A stretch of 64,000 nucleotides of DNA from Actinokineospora pegani (GTDB taxonomy: Bacteria; Actinomycetota; Actinomycetes; Mycobacteriales; Pseudonocardiaceae): the NCBI RefSeq assembly GCF_009745975.1, contig NZ_WHOL01000098.1, positions 1 through 64,000 of the forward strand, read 5' to 3'. Below, in pieces: positions 42,983-52,810 of the stretch. The notes beneath the pieces were generated by a model. It was not told the origin of the DNA. It saw only the letters and a program-made list of their open reading frames with translations, and did no database searches. The position numbers were made by a program, and so were the translations under genes. The stretch's first letter is position 1. Each line of letters starts with the position of its first letter.

Positions 42983-44371
42983 TCAGAGACCGATCTGGAC
43001 GTTCTCCATGACCGCGAGCGCGTCCGGGACCAGGACGGCGGCGGAGTAGTAGGCGCTGACCAGGTAGGAGATGACAGCCTTCTCGTTGACGCCCATGAAC
43101 CGCACCGACAGCGACGGCTGGTACTCGTCGGGGATGCCGGTCTGGTGCAGGCCGATGACACCCTGCTGGGCCTCGCCGGTGCGCATGAGCATGATCGAGG
43201 TGGAGCGGGTGTCGCTCACCGGGATCTTCGAGCACGGCAGCAGCGGGATGCCGCGCCAGCTCGGCACCTGGTGCCCGGCGACGTCCACGTTGGCCGGGTA
43301 GATGCCGCGCTTGCTGCACTCGCGGCCGAACGCGGCGATCGCGCGCGGGTGGGCCAGGATGACGCTGGGGTCCTTCCACACCTTGGCCAGCAGCTCGTCC
43401 ATGTCGTCCGGGGTGGGCGCGCCGTTGCGGGTGTGGATGCGCTGGCGGGCGTCGCAGTTGCGCAGCAGCCCGAAGTCCTTGTTGTTGACCAGCTCGTGCT
43501 CCTGGCGCTCGCGCAGCGCCTCGATGGTCAGCCGGAGCTGCTGCTCGACCTGGTCCATCGGCTGGTTGTAGAGGTCGGCGACGCGGCTGTGCACGCGCAG
43601 CACGGTCTGGGCGACGCTGAGCTCGTACTCGCGCGGGTTGTCCTGGTAGTCGACGAACGTGCCCGGCAGGTCCACCTCGCCCTCGTGGCCGGCCGACAGC
43701 TCGATCGGGTGCTCGCCGTCGCGGTTGCCCGCGCCGGACTCGACGAACGCGCGCAGGTGCTCGGCGAGCGGCTCGGAGCGCTCGAGGAGGTTCTGGAAGT
43801 CCGCGCGGCGCAGCGTCAGCACCGTGGTCGGGGTGGCGGCGCGGGCGGTGAAGTCCCAGATCTTCTCCTCCAGCAGACCCCACTGGTCGAAGTAGTCGCC
43901 GTCGGCCACCACCCCGACCACGGCCTCCTCGCCGTACTGGCCCGCGGCGTGCTGCTCGACGCGGCCGTGGGCGATCACCAGGAACTTGTCCTCGGCGTGC
44001 CCCCACTCCACGAGCGTGTCGCCCGCCTCGAAGGTCTCCTCGGCGAACAGGTTCGCCAGGGCGGCCAGCGTCTCCTCGTCGTCGAACTCGCGCAGGAAGG
44101 CCAGCTCGCGCAGGTCGCCCGCGATGACCCGGGACTGCGAGCCGCTGCGGTCGACATCGATGCGGCCGTCACCGACGGTGTAGCTGCGGCGCTGGTTCAC
44201 CCGGTAGGTGCCGCCGCTGACCTGGGTCCACGGCAGCACGCGCAGCAGCCAACGGGAGGTGATCTCCTGCATCTGCGGCACGGACTTCGTCGTGGTCGCG
44301 AGGTTTCTCGCCGCCGCGGTCCCCAGCGACTGCTGCGCAGCGGCGTCGAGGGGGTGCAGGGTCTCGGTCAC
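42983..44371 (-). CDS. Family 2B encapsulin shell protein with cNMP-binding-like domain (shell B)
   Basis: A 462-residue paralogue of shell A with the same ends: [20 protein letters not shown] and NVQIGL. The HK97-fold part is highly similar ([56 protein letters not shown]). The inserted domain is more diverged ([20 protein letters not shown]), so the two shells may sense different ligands or pack differently. GTG 44371 aligns its start with shell A; the frame continues to 44506. First gene of the operon shell B, small protein, shell A, prenyl synthase, IspH. Confidence 0.92.
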   Translation of the reverse strand: MTETLHPLDAAAQQSLGTAAARNLATTTKSVPQMQEITSRWLLRVLPWTQVSGGTYRVNQRRSYTVGDGRIDVDRSGSQSRVIAGDLRELAFLREFDDEETLAALANLFAEETFEAGDTLVEWGHAEDKFLVIAHGRVEQHAAGQYGEEAVVGVVADGDYFDQWGLLEEKIWDFTARAATPTTVLTLRRADFQNLLERSEPLAEHLRAFVESGAGNRDGEHPIELSAGHEGEVDLPGTFVDYQDNPREYELSVAQTVLRVHSRVADLYNQPMDQVEQQLRLTIEALRERQEHELVNNKDFGLLRNCDARQRIHTRNGAPTPDDMDELLAKVWKDPSVILAHPRAIAAFGRECSKRGIYPANVDVAGHQVPSWRGIPLLPCSKIPVSDTRSTSIMLMRTGEAQQGVIGLHQTGIPDEYQPSLSVRFMGVNEKAVISYLVSAYYSAAVLVPDALAVMENVQIGL

Positions 44372-44690
44372 AGCGGTACCGCCATTCCTGTTCCGGATGC
44401 CTGAAACGAGTCGATCGGTCGGGGACGCGTGCGCCATCGCACCGACGCGGCGCTGGACTCCCTTGTGCGCCAACGGGGTCGCGTCGACCGTCGTCGAAGC
44501 TAGCAACAGCGCGGACGCACCGTCAGTCCCTGAATGGGATGGTTGTTTCGCACCCCGGACAGCCCCAGGTCACTCTGAGATCAACATTTGGCGACCGCGC
44601 CACCCGTCTTTCACTCGATGATCTCCGATCTCGCGGCAATCGGGGGCACCTGCCGCGTCGCACTGGCGGCCGGGGCGGCAAACTGGTCCA

Positions 44691-45434
44691 ATGACCGGTT
44701 CGGTGATCATCCTGGGCGGGCGCAGCGAGATCGGCGCCGCGCTGGGTCGCGAGCTCGTGCTGGCCGGGGCGCGCGAGGTGGTGCTGGCCGCGCGTGACCC
44801 GGCGTCGGTCGGCGGGGTGGAGCGCGACCTGCGGGCCGCGGGCGCGACGGCGGTCACCGCCGTGCGCTTCGACGCCGACGACCTGGGGTCGCACGCCGGG
44901 CTGGTGCGGCGGCTGGCGGCCGAGCACGCGCCGGTGGCCGCGGTCGTGGTGGCCTTCGGCGTGCTGGGGGACCAGGCGCGCGCCGAACGCGACGTCGACC
45001 ACGCGGTGTCGGTCGTGCACACCGACTACGTCGCCCAGGTGAGCGTGCTCTCGCACTGGGCGAACGCGCTGCGCGCACAGGGCGGCGGCGACCTGGTGGC
45101 GTTCTCGTCGGTGGCGGGGGTGCGCGTGCGGCGGGCCAACTACGTCTACGGGTCGGCCAAGGCCGGGTTGGACGGTTTCGCCTCCGGCCTGTCCGACGCC
45201 CTGGTCGGCAGCGGGGTCCGGCTGCTGGTGGTGCGGCCGGGGTTCGTGGTCGGCCGGATGACCGAGGGCATGTCGCCCGCCCCGCTGTCCAGCACGCCCG
45301 CCCAGGTCGCCCGCGCGGCGCGGAAGGCGCTGGCCGCGGGCAGGCGCGACGTGTGGGTCCCCTTCGGCCTGCGCCCGCTGTTCTTCGTCCTGCGGCTGCT
45401 GCCCCGGTGGCTGTGGCGGCGCATGCCGCGCTGA
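44691..45434 (+). CDS. SDR-family oxidoreductase, DprE2-like
   Basis: A 247-residue short-chain dehydrogenase. The NAD(P) motif is VIILGGRSEIGAALGREL, the catalytic Ser/Tyr/Lys are in AFSSVAGVRVRRANYVYGSAKAG, and the C-terminus is basic and hydrophobic (LFFVLRLLPRWLWRRMPR), suggesting membrane association. This layout matches DprE2, which completes decaprenylphosphoryl-arabinose formation for the arabinogalactan wall. DprE1 is not in the window, so another SDR role is possible. ATG 44691 is used; it diverges from the encapsulin operon. Confidence 0.75.
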   Translation: MTGSVIILGGRSEIGAALGRELVLAGAREVVLAARDPASVGGVERDLRAAGATAVTAVRFDADDLGSHAGLVRRLAAEHAPVAAVVVAFGVLGDQARAERDVDHAVSVVHTDYVAQVSVLSHWANALRAQGGGDLVAFSSVAGVRVRRANYVYGSAKAGLDGFASGLSDALVGSGVRLLVVRPGFVVGRMTEGMSPAPLSSTPAQVARAARKALAAGRRDVWVPFGLRPLFFVLRLLPRWLWRRMPR

Positions 45435-45538
45435 GCGGCCCGTCCGCGGTGGACGCCCAAACCCCGCTGGCGGGTGCGTCCGCCATGCGTGCGACGCTCT
45501 TCGGTACACGCAGGTCATGGCGAGAATGGGGGCCCGCA

Positions 45539-45925
45539 GTGGTCGACGGTCTGACCACCACGCTGAACTGGTTCGCGCTCGGGATGGCCCTGTGGTCGGT
45601 CGTCCTCGTCATCCTGCTCCGGCCCCCGCTGCCGGGCAGGCCGGACGGGTGGGCCTTCCTCGGGGTGCTGGCCCTGCTGGAGCTGGGGCTGCTGGTCCAG
45701 GCCGTGGTCGGGCTCGCGCGGCTGGCCGGGACCGACCGCGAGGTCGAGGGGCTGACCTTCGCCGGGTACCTGGTCGGCGTGCTGCTGGTGCTGCCGATCG
45801 CGGTGTTCTGGTCGTTGACCGAGCGGACGCGGTGGGGTGTGGCGGTGCTGGTCGTCGGCTGCCTGACCGTCGCGGTGCTGAACGTGCGGTTGGCCCAGGT
45901 GTGGACGGGGGCGGCGGGTGTCTGA
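45539..45925 (+). CDS. Small membrane protein (four predicted helices)
   Basis: A 128-residue protein with hydrophobic segments at about 8-27, 40-60, 75-92 and 98-118. I use GTG 45539 because GGGGG lies five bases upstream and the first helix then starts near the N-terminus; ATG 45485 is the alternative. It overlaps the next membrane protein gene by eight bases, and the two probably form a pair. No family recognised. Confidence 0.6.
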   Translation: MVDGLTTTLNWFALGMALWSVVLVILLRPPLPGRPDGWAFLGVLALLELGLLVQAVVGLARLAGTDREVEGLTFAGYLVGVLLVLPIAVFWSLTERTRWGVAVLVVGCLTVAVLNVRLAQVWTGAAGV

Positions 45926-46343
45926 GCCGACCCTGCGCGAGGCGACCCGCAGCGGGCCGGGCAGGCTGCTGATCGCGGTGTACGCCCTGTTCGCGCTCGC
46001 CGCGTGCGCGCGCTCGGCGGTGCAGATCGGGACGCACTTCGAGCGGGCGCCCACGGCCTACCTGCTGTCCGCGCTGGCCGCCGTCGTCTACGTCGTGGCC
46101 ACCGTGGGCCTGGTGCGCGGGTCCCGGGCGTCGCGGCGGGTGGCGGTGGTGTCGTGCGCGGTGGAACTGGTCGGGGTGGTGGCGGTGGGCGCGTTCAGCC
46201 TGCTGCACCCGGCGGCCTTCCCGGACGCGACCGTCTGGTCGCTGTTCGGCCGCGGTTACGGATTCGTTCCCCTGGTGCTGCCCGTACTCGGACTGCTGTG
46301 GATACGCCGGACGGCGCCGGGAGCCACTCGGACGGCCCAGTGA
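45918..46343 (+). CDS. Small membrane protein (four predicted helices)
   Basis: A 141-residue protein with segments at about 17-34, 47-65, 76-95 and 110-129. The pattern VGVVAVGAFSLLHPAAFPDATVWSLFG resembles an actinobacterial family of unknown function that often follows another small membrane protein, as here. GTG 45918 lies in the end of the preceding gene. Confidence 0.68.
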   Translation: MSEPTLREATRSGPGRLLIAVYALFALAACARSAVQIGTHFERAPTAYLLSALAAVVYVVATVGLVRGSRASRRVAVVSCAVELVGVVAVGAFSLLHPAAFPDATVWSLFGRGYGFVPLVLPVLGLLWIRRTAPGATRTAQ

Positions 46344-46961
46344 GGCCCGTTCTCGGGGCGCACTCGATCTGCGCAGCGTGAACGCCGGGATCGAACCACT
46401 GGATCAATACCTATTCACCGAGAAAAACGGAACGCTCAATTCCGTGACAACCACGGCAGCCACCCGAGTGGTTAATCCGAGGTGTCGCGAACGTGTCCGC
46501 GATGGCTCCGACGAGAGTCGCCAAGGCAGACGGGCGCGGCCCGACCGACTGTTCCAGGTCTCATCTTCGAGCCGCCAACAGCAGTTGCTTAAGGTAGTCT
46601 TGAGGTTTCGGTTGGTGATTAACTCACGCAGTAAAACCCAGCCAATCGTTACCCTCTGTTTCCAGGATTAATCATGGGATTGCAAGAGTTCGTTGAACCG
46701 GAAAGCACCGGGAGCGCACCCGGTTTCGGCGGGTAGGCCCGCCGCCGCATGTCGATGGTCCGAACGGTCTAGGCCCGGCGACTGGACCGGGCCCCGATTC
46801 CCATTGTTAACGGCATCAATTGCCAAAGCTTCCACTCTCGTGGGCCAACCCGTTAGATTCAATCTGAAGAGTGGGAACGGTGGGGAAATACCGTCACACT
46901 GCGTGACGCCGATGCTGGTGCGGGGGGTCGGCGGAGCGCGGAGGAAGCGGAGGGTCAGACC
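46344..46961. other. 618-bp stretch without a convincing gene
   Basis: The DNA is more AT-rich than its surroundings. Short open frames here lack coding features. I see no tRNA, repeat or strong terminator. The last part is presumably the promoter and leader of the LAL regulator gene starting at 46962, which has GGAGGAAGCGGAGG just upstream. Confidence 0.6.
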
Positions 46962-49757
46962 ATGTCGCTGGTTGAACGCCACGACGAGTTCAGCGCGCTC
47001 ACCCGGCTCTACGCCGAGGCCGCCCGCGGCCGGGGCCAGGTCGCCCTGATCAGCGGCGGCGTGGCCAGCGGCAAGACCGAGCTGCTGCACACCTTCGCCG
47101 AGCACGTCGCCGGGGCGGGCGCCGTGCTGCTGGCCGCCACCGGTTCACGGGCCGAGCGGACGCTGCGCTTCGGCGTGGTCCGCCAGCTCGCGCAGAGCCC
47201 GGACATCCCCGGCACCCTCGGCGAGCAGGCCACCAGGATGCTGCGCGTGCGCGAGGCGGCCGACGCCGAGGGCGGCGGCGACCCGTCGGCCCTGGGCCGC
47301 GAGAGCGCCCGCATGCTCGACACCCTGTGCGCCACCCTGCTCGACGTCGCCAAGCAGGCCCCGGTCGTGATCGCCGTCGACGACGTGCAGTTCGCCGACC
47401 CCGCCTCGCTGCAGTCGCTGCTCTACCTGCAGCGGCGCATCCGCTTCGGCCGGGTGCTGGTGGTGCTGACCGAGTGGGCGCTGCCCCGGCCCACCCAGGC
47501 GGTGTTCCGCGCCGAGGTCACCCGCCAGCCCAACACCTGCCACCTGCGCCTGGCCCCGCTGTCCCCGGCGGGCGTCGCCGAGCTGCTGGCCCAGCGCTTC
47601 GACCAGGCCACCGCCGCCGCCCTGGCCCCGGTGCACCACGCCGTCAGCGGCGGCAACCCGCTGCTGGTGACCGCGCTGGCCGAGGACCACCGGGCCGCGG
47701 GCAGGCGGGCGGGCGAGTCCGACGTCGTCGTCGGCCCCGAGTTCGCCGCGGGGGTGCTGGCCTGCCTGCACCGCTGGGAGCCGGGCATGCTCGACGTGGC
47801 CAGGGGCCTGGCCCTGCTCGGCGGCACGGGCACCCCGGTCGTGCTGGCGTCCCTGCTGGAGATGACCTCCGACTGCGCCGCCCAGGCGCTGGACGTGCTG
47901 GAGATGGCCGGGCTGCTCGACGCGGGGCGGTTCCGGCACCCGGTGGCCAAGGCCGCGGTCCTGGACAGCATGGCCCCGGCCGAGCGCGGCGAGCTGCACC
48001 TGCGCGCCGCCCGCCTGTGCTTCCGCGACGGCGCCCAGGCCGTCGAGGTCGCCGCGCACCTCACCGCGGCGGCCGACCTGGACACCCGGGTCAGCGGGCA
48101 GTGGGCGGTGGCGGTGCTGCGCAACGCGGCCCAGGAGGACATCGTCGCCGACCGGGTCGACCTGGCCGTCCACCGCCTGGAGCTCGCCGCCGCGATCACC
48201 GACGAGCCCGACGAGCACGCCGACCTGACCACCGAGCTGCTGCGCGTGGAGTGGCGGCGCAACCCCTCGGCCGCCGCCCGGCACCTGACTCCGCTGCGGG
48301 CGGCGATGGCCGAGGGCGGCCTGTCCCCGCGCAACCGGCTGCACCTGGCGAAGTTCCTGCTCTGGTACGGCCACACCGACGAGCTGGCCGAGGCGCTGTC
48401 GGCGTTATCGGGCGCACCGGACTCCCCCGCCACCGGCCAGGCCGGGCTCGCCCTGCACTGGCTCGAGTTCCTGCACCCCCCGGTCGTCACCGCCGTGCCC
48501 GCCCCGCGCCAGTCCGGGGTGATCACCGACCCCTGGACCCGGGTCGCGGCGATGCTGGACCGGGTCCGCTCCGGCGCGCCCCGCTCGGAGACGATCACCG
48601 CCGCCGAACAGGTGCTGCAGAGCTGCCGACTGGGCGAGCAGACCCTCGGCTCCCAGCTCTCCGCGCTGGTCACCCTGATCCTCGCCGACCGCACCGACCG
48701 CGCCGCGCACTGGTGCGACGCGCTGCTGGTCGACGCCACCGAGCGCGGCGCCGACACCTGGCTGGCCGTCCTCGGCGCGCTGCGCGCCGAGGTGTCGCTG
48801 CGCCAGGGCGACCTCGCCGCCGCCGCCGAGGGCGCGCGCGGCGCCGTCGAGCGCCTCTCCCCCCAGGGCTGGGGCGTCGCCATCGGGGTGCCGCTGGCCG
48901 TGCACGTGGCCGCCGCCACCGCCATGGGCGCGCACGACCGGGCGGCGGGCCTGCTGCGCACCCCCGTGCCCGAGGCGATGTTCCAGACCCAGTTCGGCCT
49001 GCGCTACCTCGCCGCCCGCGCCGAGCACTACCTGGCCACCGGCCGCGCGCACGCCGCGCTGGCCGACCACCAGCGCTGCGGCGCCCTGATGGCCCGCTGG
49101 GACCTGGACCTGCCCGCCCTGGTCCCCTGGCGCTCCGGCGCCGCCGCCGCCCACCTGGCCCTGGGCAACCGCGACGCCGCCCGCGTCCTGATGGCCGAGC
49201 AGATGTCCCGCCCCGGCGCCGACGGCCCCCGCACCCGCGGCATCTCCCTGCGCGTCCTCGCCGCGGCGGCCACCACCGAACGCCGCATCCCCCTCCTCGA
49301 TGAGTCCGTCGAGTCCCTGCACACCGGCGGCGACCGCTACGAACTCGCCCGCTCCCTCCTGGCCCTGAGCCACGCCCACAACACCACCGGCGACACCGAA
49401 CGGGCCCGCACGGTGGCCCGCCGCGCCGCCCAACTGGCCAAGGGCTGCCAGGCAGACCCCCTGACCCGCGAGCTCATCCCCGGACGGGAGGCCGAAGTGC
49501 CGGAACAAACCACCGAGCGACGCCCAGACACCACCGCCGCCCTGGACATCCTCAGCGACGCCGAACGCCGCGTGGCGGTGCTGGCCGCACTGGGACACAC
49601 GAACCGGGAGATCGGCGGCAAGCTCTACATCACGGTGAGCACCGTGGAACAACACCTGACCCGCGTCTACCGCAAACTCAACGTCAGCAGGCGCACCGAC
49701 CTCCCCGCGGGCCTGCCCCAACAACTCCTGGCGGCAGCCGCCGCCGAGGACAACTGA
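46962..49757 (+). CDS. LuxR-family LAL-type ATPase regulator
   Basis: A 931-residue large ATP-binding LuxR regulator. Walker A is GGVASGKT (32-39), Walker B VVIAVDDVQFAD. A long TPR-like helical region follows, and the LuxR helix-turn-helix is at the C-terminus (DILSDAERRVAVLAALGHTN; VSTVEQHLTRVYRKLNV). It resembles the LAL at 33033-35432 throughout, so they are probably paralogues. It lies between the encapsulin/membrane genes and the AMP-ligase operon, either of which it could activate. Confidence 0.92.
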   Translation: MSLVERHDEFSALTRLYAEAARGRGQVALISGGVASGKTELLHTFAEHVAGAGAVLLAATGSRAERTLRFGVVRQLAQSPDIPGTLGEQATRMLRVREAADAEGGGDPSALGRESARMLDTLCATLLDVAKQAPVVIAVDDVQFADPASLQSLLYLQRRIRFGRVLVVLTEWALPRPTQAVFRAEVTRQPNTCHLRLAPLSPAGVAELLAQRFDQATAAALAPVHHAVSGGNPLLVTALAEDHRAAGRRAGESDVVVGPEFAAGVLACLHRWEPGMLDVARGLALLGGTGTPVVLASLLEMTSDCAAQALDVLEMAGLLDAGRFRHPVAKAAVLDSMAPAERGELHLRAARLCFRDGAQAVEVAAHLTAAADLDTRVSGQWAVAVLRNAAQEDIVADRVDLAVHRLELAAAITDEPDEHADLTTELLRVEWRRNPSAAARHLTPLRAAMAEGGLSPRNRLHLAKFLLWYGHTDELAEALSALSGAPDSPATGQAGLALHWLEFLHPPVVTAVPAPRQSGVITDPWTRVAAMLDRVRSGAPRSETITAAEQVLQSCRLGEQTLGSQLSALVTLILADRTDRAAHWCDALLVDATERGADTWLAVLGALRAEVSLRQGDLAAAAEGARGAVERLSPQGWGVAIGVPLAVHVAAATAMGAHDRAAGLLRTPVPEAMFQTQFGLRYLAARAEHYLATGRAHAALADHQRCGALMARWDLDLPALVPWRSGAAAAHLALGNRDAARVLMAEQMSRPGADGPRTRGISLRVLAAAATTERRIPLLDESVESLHTGGDRYELARSLLALSHAHNTTGDTERARTVARRAAQLAKGCQADPLTRELIPGREAEVPEQTTERRPDTTAALDILSDAERRVAVLAALGHTNREIGGKLYITVSTVEQHLTRVYRKLNVSRRTDLPAGLPQQLLAAAAAEDN

Positions 49758-50166
49758 CCCCCAGCGATCCCCAACGGCAGCGGACCGACCGGATGCCGCC
49801 CGCAGCCACCTACGGGCGCACGCGCCAGACCGCCCGCCGTCCACCCTGCCCCTCGCGCGCCACCCACCCCCACATCACAAACCCCAGGCCCGATCCCCGC
49901 GCACAACCACCCCGTCCGTTCAAACCCCACCACCCCGCGCGACACCAAACCCCGCCACACCACTGGGGGCGTCCCGATGCCCATTCTACCGGCTTAGCCC
50001 GAAAGTGACCCCGAAGTCGATCATGCCTGTGGACAACTCCACCGACCAGGCAGCGGACAGCGACCCACGGACATCACTCGTCCACTGAGGACACTCAATC
50101 CCAGGTGACACCCTCGAACGACCCCACCGAGGCGGACAGCGACAAACTCAGCAGGCCGTCACCGGT
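49758..50166. other. 409-bp stretch without a convincing gene
   Basis: It lies between the convergent LAL and AMP-ligase genes. The first 200 bp are C-rich and read as low-complexity in all frames. I see no hairpin with a T-tract and no repeat of other window sequences. Confidence 0.6.
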
Positions 50167-51750
50167 TCAGGTCCACAGCCCCGACCCGTAGGTCATGTCG
50201 TCGCGGTGGAGGGTGCGGCGGAGGGCGGAGCGGCGGACCTTGCCGGTGGCGGTGCGGGGGATCTGCGACCAGGTCAGCACCACCGGGTCGGCCAGGGGTG
50301 GCAGGTCCTGCTGGGCGGCGGCCCAGGCGAAGGGGGCCAGGGTGCCCGACTCGGTCACCACGACCGGGGTGGGCAGTTGGCCGGGGACGCCGAGGACTAT
50401 GCACTCGACGGCTTCGGGGAGGCGGTCCTCCAGGATGTCCTCCAGCTCCACGCAGCTCTGGCCGGGGATCAGGTCGACCTCGCGGTCCAGCAGCCGGAAC
50501 GCGCCGGTGGGGGTGCGCAGGCCGAGGTCGCCGGTGTTCCACCAGCCCTCGTTCCACTTGGCGTGCCAGCGGGCCTGTTCGGCGACGTAGCCGACGCAGG
50601 TGACCGGGGTGCGGACCAGGACCAGGCCGGGGGTGCCCGGTGGGACTTCGGCGAAGGTGCGGCGGTCGACGATGCGCAGGTGGGCGCGGCCGGGGGCGGG
50701 GCGGCCGAGGCCGCGGGTGGTCGGGTTCCGGCCCGCCCTGGCCGCCAGCGAGCGGCGGGTGAGCAGGCGGAAGGTCAGCGGGCCGGTCTCGGTTTGGCCC
50801 CACACCTGCAACCAGACCGGGCACCGCTTGCCGGAGGCTTCGAGGAAGGCGCGGATGGTCGGCGGGTGCATGGCGTCGAAGGTGCTGACGAACAGGCGGA
50901 CCCCGGCGAACAGGTCGCTCGCGACGGCCAGCCGGGTCCAGCGGACGAAGGTGGACGGGAGCGCCTCGAGCGTGGTGGGCGGGTGCTCGCGCAGCACCGG
51001 CTCGACGTCGTCCGGGTCAGCGATGATCACCAGTTCGCGGGGGGCGAGCGACAGCACCGCCGCCGTCCACGGGACCGAGCGGCCGTGGCAGAAGGCGATG
51101 GCCGAGCACACCACGTCGGAGCGGCGGGCCGAGAGCACCGGGACGCGGGTGCCCTCGGCGGCGGCGATGCCGTGCAGCATGGTGCGGGTGGTGTGCACGA
51201 CGAGCTTGGGCAGCCCGGTGGTGCCCGAGGTGTGGTTGACCACGAGCGGGGCGTCCGGTCCCCGCTCGACCACCGGTGGGGGCGGTTCGCCCTTGAACCC
51301 GGCCAGCGCGGTCGCCGCCCCGAAGTCCCCGTCGAGGCTGACCGTGCGGCCGACCACCGAGGTCAGGTCGACCCCCTCCGCCCGCGCCTTCGCCAGCACC
51401 GACCGACAGGTGATCAAGGTGGTTGGTTCGAGCCGCTTGACCAGCACCTGCAACGACTCCGCGGACAGGTGGTCCGACAGCAGCGCGGGCACCGCGCCCA
51501 ACCGGGCCACGGCGGCGGCCAGCAGCACGTAGTCCCAGTGGTTGCGCTTGACGATGGCGACCGTGTCCCCCTCGGCCACCCCCGCCGCGTGCAGCGCCCC
51601 CGAGGTCTCCCGGACCAGGGCGGCCAACCCGGCCATGTCGTGCCGGACACCGCGCAGCGGAGCCAGGTCGAACGGCCTGCTCAGGTGCACGACGGTGGCC
51701 GCGGACCGCGCGGCGTCGTCGAACAAGGTGGCCAACGAGCGAATCTTCAC
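50167..51750 (-). CDS. AMP-dependent acyl/aryl-CoA synthetase or ligase
   Basis: A 527-residue ANL-superfamily adenylating enzyme. The P-loop is VVNHTSGTTGLPKLVVHT, then QVWGQTETGPL, GWWNTGDLGL and the catalytic lysine in RTATGKVRRSALR. It would activate a carboxylic acid as the adenylate and then transfer it to CoA or a carrier. GTG 51750 overlaps the methyltransferase stop. Last gene of a six-gene minus-strand operon (DegT, DegT, UbiA, FAD oxidoreductase, methyltransferase, ligase). The substrate cannot be read from sequence; a pathway acid is inferred. Confidence 0.9.
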   Translation of the reverse strand: MKIRSLATLFDDAARSAATVVHLSRPFDLAPLRGVRHDMAGLAALVRETSGALHAAGVAEGDTVAIVKRNHWDYVLLAAAVARLGAVPALLSDHLSAESLQVLVKRLEPTTLITCRSVLAKARAEGVDLTSVVGRTVSLDGDFGAATALAGFKGEPPPPVVERGPDAPLVVNHTSGTTGLPKLVVHTTRTMLHGIAAAEGTRVPVLSARRSDVVCSAIAFCHGRSVPWTAAVLSLAPRELVIIADPDDVEPVLREHPPTTLEALPSTFVRWTRLAVASDLFAGVRLFVSTFDAMHPPTIRAFLEASGKRCPVWLQVWGQTETGPLTFRLLTRRSLAARAGRNPTTRGLGRPAPGRAHLRIVDRRTFAEVPPGTPGLVLVRTPVTCVGYVAEQARWHAKWNEGWWNTGDLGLRTPTGAFRLLDREVDLIPGQSCVELEDILEDRLPEAVECIVLGVPGQLPTPVVVTESGTLAPFAWAAAQQDLPPLADPVVLTWSQIPRTATGKVRRSALRRTLHRDDMTYGSGLWT

Positions 51751-52502
51751 GGGGTGTCCTTCCGCCCGACAACGGTGACCATGACCTGCGTCAGCCAGGT
51801 GTGCGCGGGGTCGGCGAAGGCGAGCACGGCCGCGTCGACCGCGGCCTCGGGGACCCGCCCGGCCAGCCGGGGCCGCAGGTGCTCGAGCCAGAGCGCGAAC
51901 CAGCGGGCCTGCGGGGTGCCGCCGCGCACCACCTCGGCCCGGCCCTCGGCGCGCACGGACAGCCCGGCGTCCACCGCGAGGTCGACGTCGAGCAGGCCGC
52001 AGCGCGGGTGGTAGCCGGACTCGACCATCACCGCGTAGGCGGCGGCCTTGACCTCGGCGTGGAAGGCGCCGTCGGCGTGGCTGAACAGCGACGTCGTGTC
52101 GGTGTCCTCCAGGACCAGGAGCCCGCCGGGGGCCAGCGCGGCGGCCATCTCGCGCACCGCGGCACGGCGGTCGGCGAGGTGCTGGACGACCAGGCGGGCG
52201 TGCACCAGGTCGTAGTCCCCGCCGGGCAGCGGGTCGCGGCACACGTCGACCCGGTGCACCGGCACCCCGGCCGCGGCGAACCGGTCGGTGTCCAGGTCGA
52301 CGGCCGTGACCTCGGCCCCTTGCGCGGCCAGCCACCCGGCCACCGAGCCGCGGCCCGCGCCGACCTCCAGGCACCGCCACCCCGGCCCCACGCCCAGCGC
52401 GCGCAGCCGGTCGCGGGTGCCCGGGTCCCACAACGCCTCGCCGAGGGCCAGCCGCTCGTCCTCGCGGGCGAACGCCGTGTCGAACACGTACACCCCGGTC
52501 AC
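51747..52502 (-). CDS. SAM-dependent methyltransferase
   Basis: A 251-residue class I methyltransferase with motif I CLEVGAGRGSVAGWLAAQG, VTAVDLDTDRF, DLVHARLVVQHLADR and GGLLVLEDTDTTS. This is close to the group in antibiotic clusters that methylates oxygen or nitrogen of small molecules. GTG 52502 is chosen, with GGGAG eight to ten bases upstream. The longer frame to 52559 runs into the repeated junction DNA. Confidence 0.88.
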   Translation of the reverse strand: MTGVYVFDTAFAREDERLALGEALWDPGTRDRLRALGVGPGWRCLEVGAGRGSVAGWLAAQGAEVTAVDLDTDRFAAAGVPVHRVDVCRDPLPGGDYDLVHARLVVQHLADRRAAVREMAAALAPGGLLVLEDTDTTSLFSHADGAFHAEVKAAAYAVMVESGYHPRCGLLDVDLAVDAGLSVRAEGRAEVVRGGTPQARWFALWLEHLRPRLAGRVPEAAVDAAVLAFADPAHTWLTQVMVTVVGRKDTP

Positions 52503-52810
52503 GTCCCGCTCCCGACCAACGCGGGCACGCGACCCGAGACCTTCTCCGCACGCGGCCACGTCGGCCCCGCATCAACCGCGGCAGCCACACCCCCACCGCC
52601 AAAGGCCGGACGCAGCGCCTCGCCCAGACCAGGCACGAAACTCGCCGCCCCGGTCACGTCCCGCCCCCGGCTCGCGTAATCCACAGTAGACACACCTTGG
52701 CCGACAGAGGCCGGGCGCAGCGCCGCCGCGATCAACGCCCCGTCAACAAACCAGGCCCCAGCCAGCCCGGTCACGTCCCACTCCCGACCAACACAGGCAC
52801 GCGACCCAAG
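52499..52810. repeat. Three-copy degenerate array of the oxidoreductase-methyltransferase junction
   Basis: The sequence around the stop of the FAD oxidoreductase and the start of the methyltransferase (GTCACGTCCCACTCCCGACC) occurs at 52769-52788 (true stop), about 52653-52672 (CGCCCCCGG variant) and 52500-52519 (true start). The copies include upstream codons: the 91-codon frame at 52499-52774 contains ALRPASVGQGVSTVDYA and SFVPGLGEALRPAFGGGG and ends RVPALVGSGT. These mirror ALRPAFVGRAACTVDYA, RFVPGLTEAV and RVPVLVGSGT of the oxidoreductase. The frame is therefore decayed duplications of the oxidoreductase 3' end, not an independent gene, although it could still be translated. Confidence 0.8.

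Noticed and set aside
52499-52774. 91-codon frame as a small gene between oxidoreductase and methyltransferase
   Set aside because: Its sequence is two decayed copies of the oxidoreductase C-terminus, so it is better described as a repeat array. Translation cannot be excluded.
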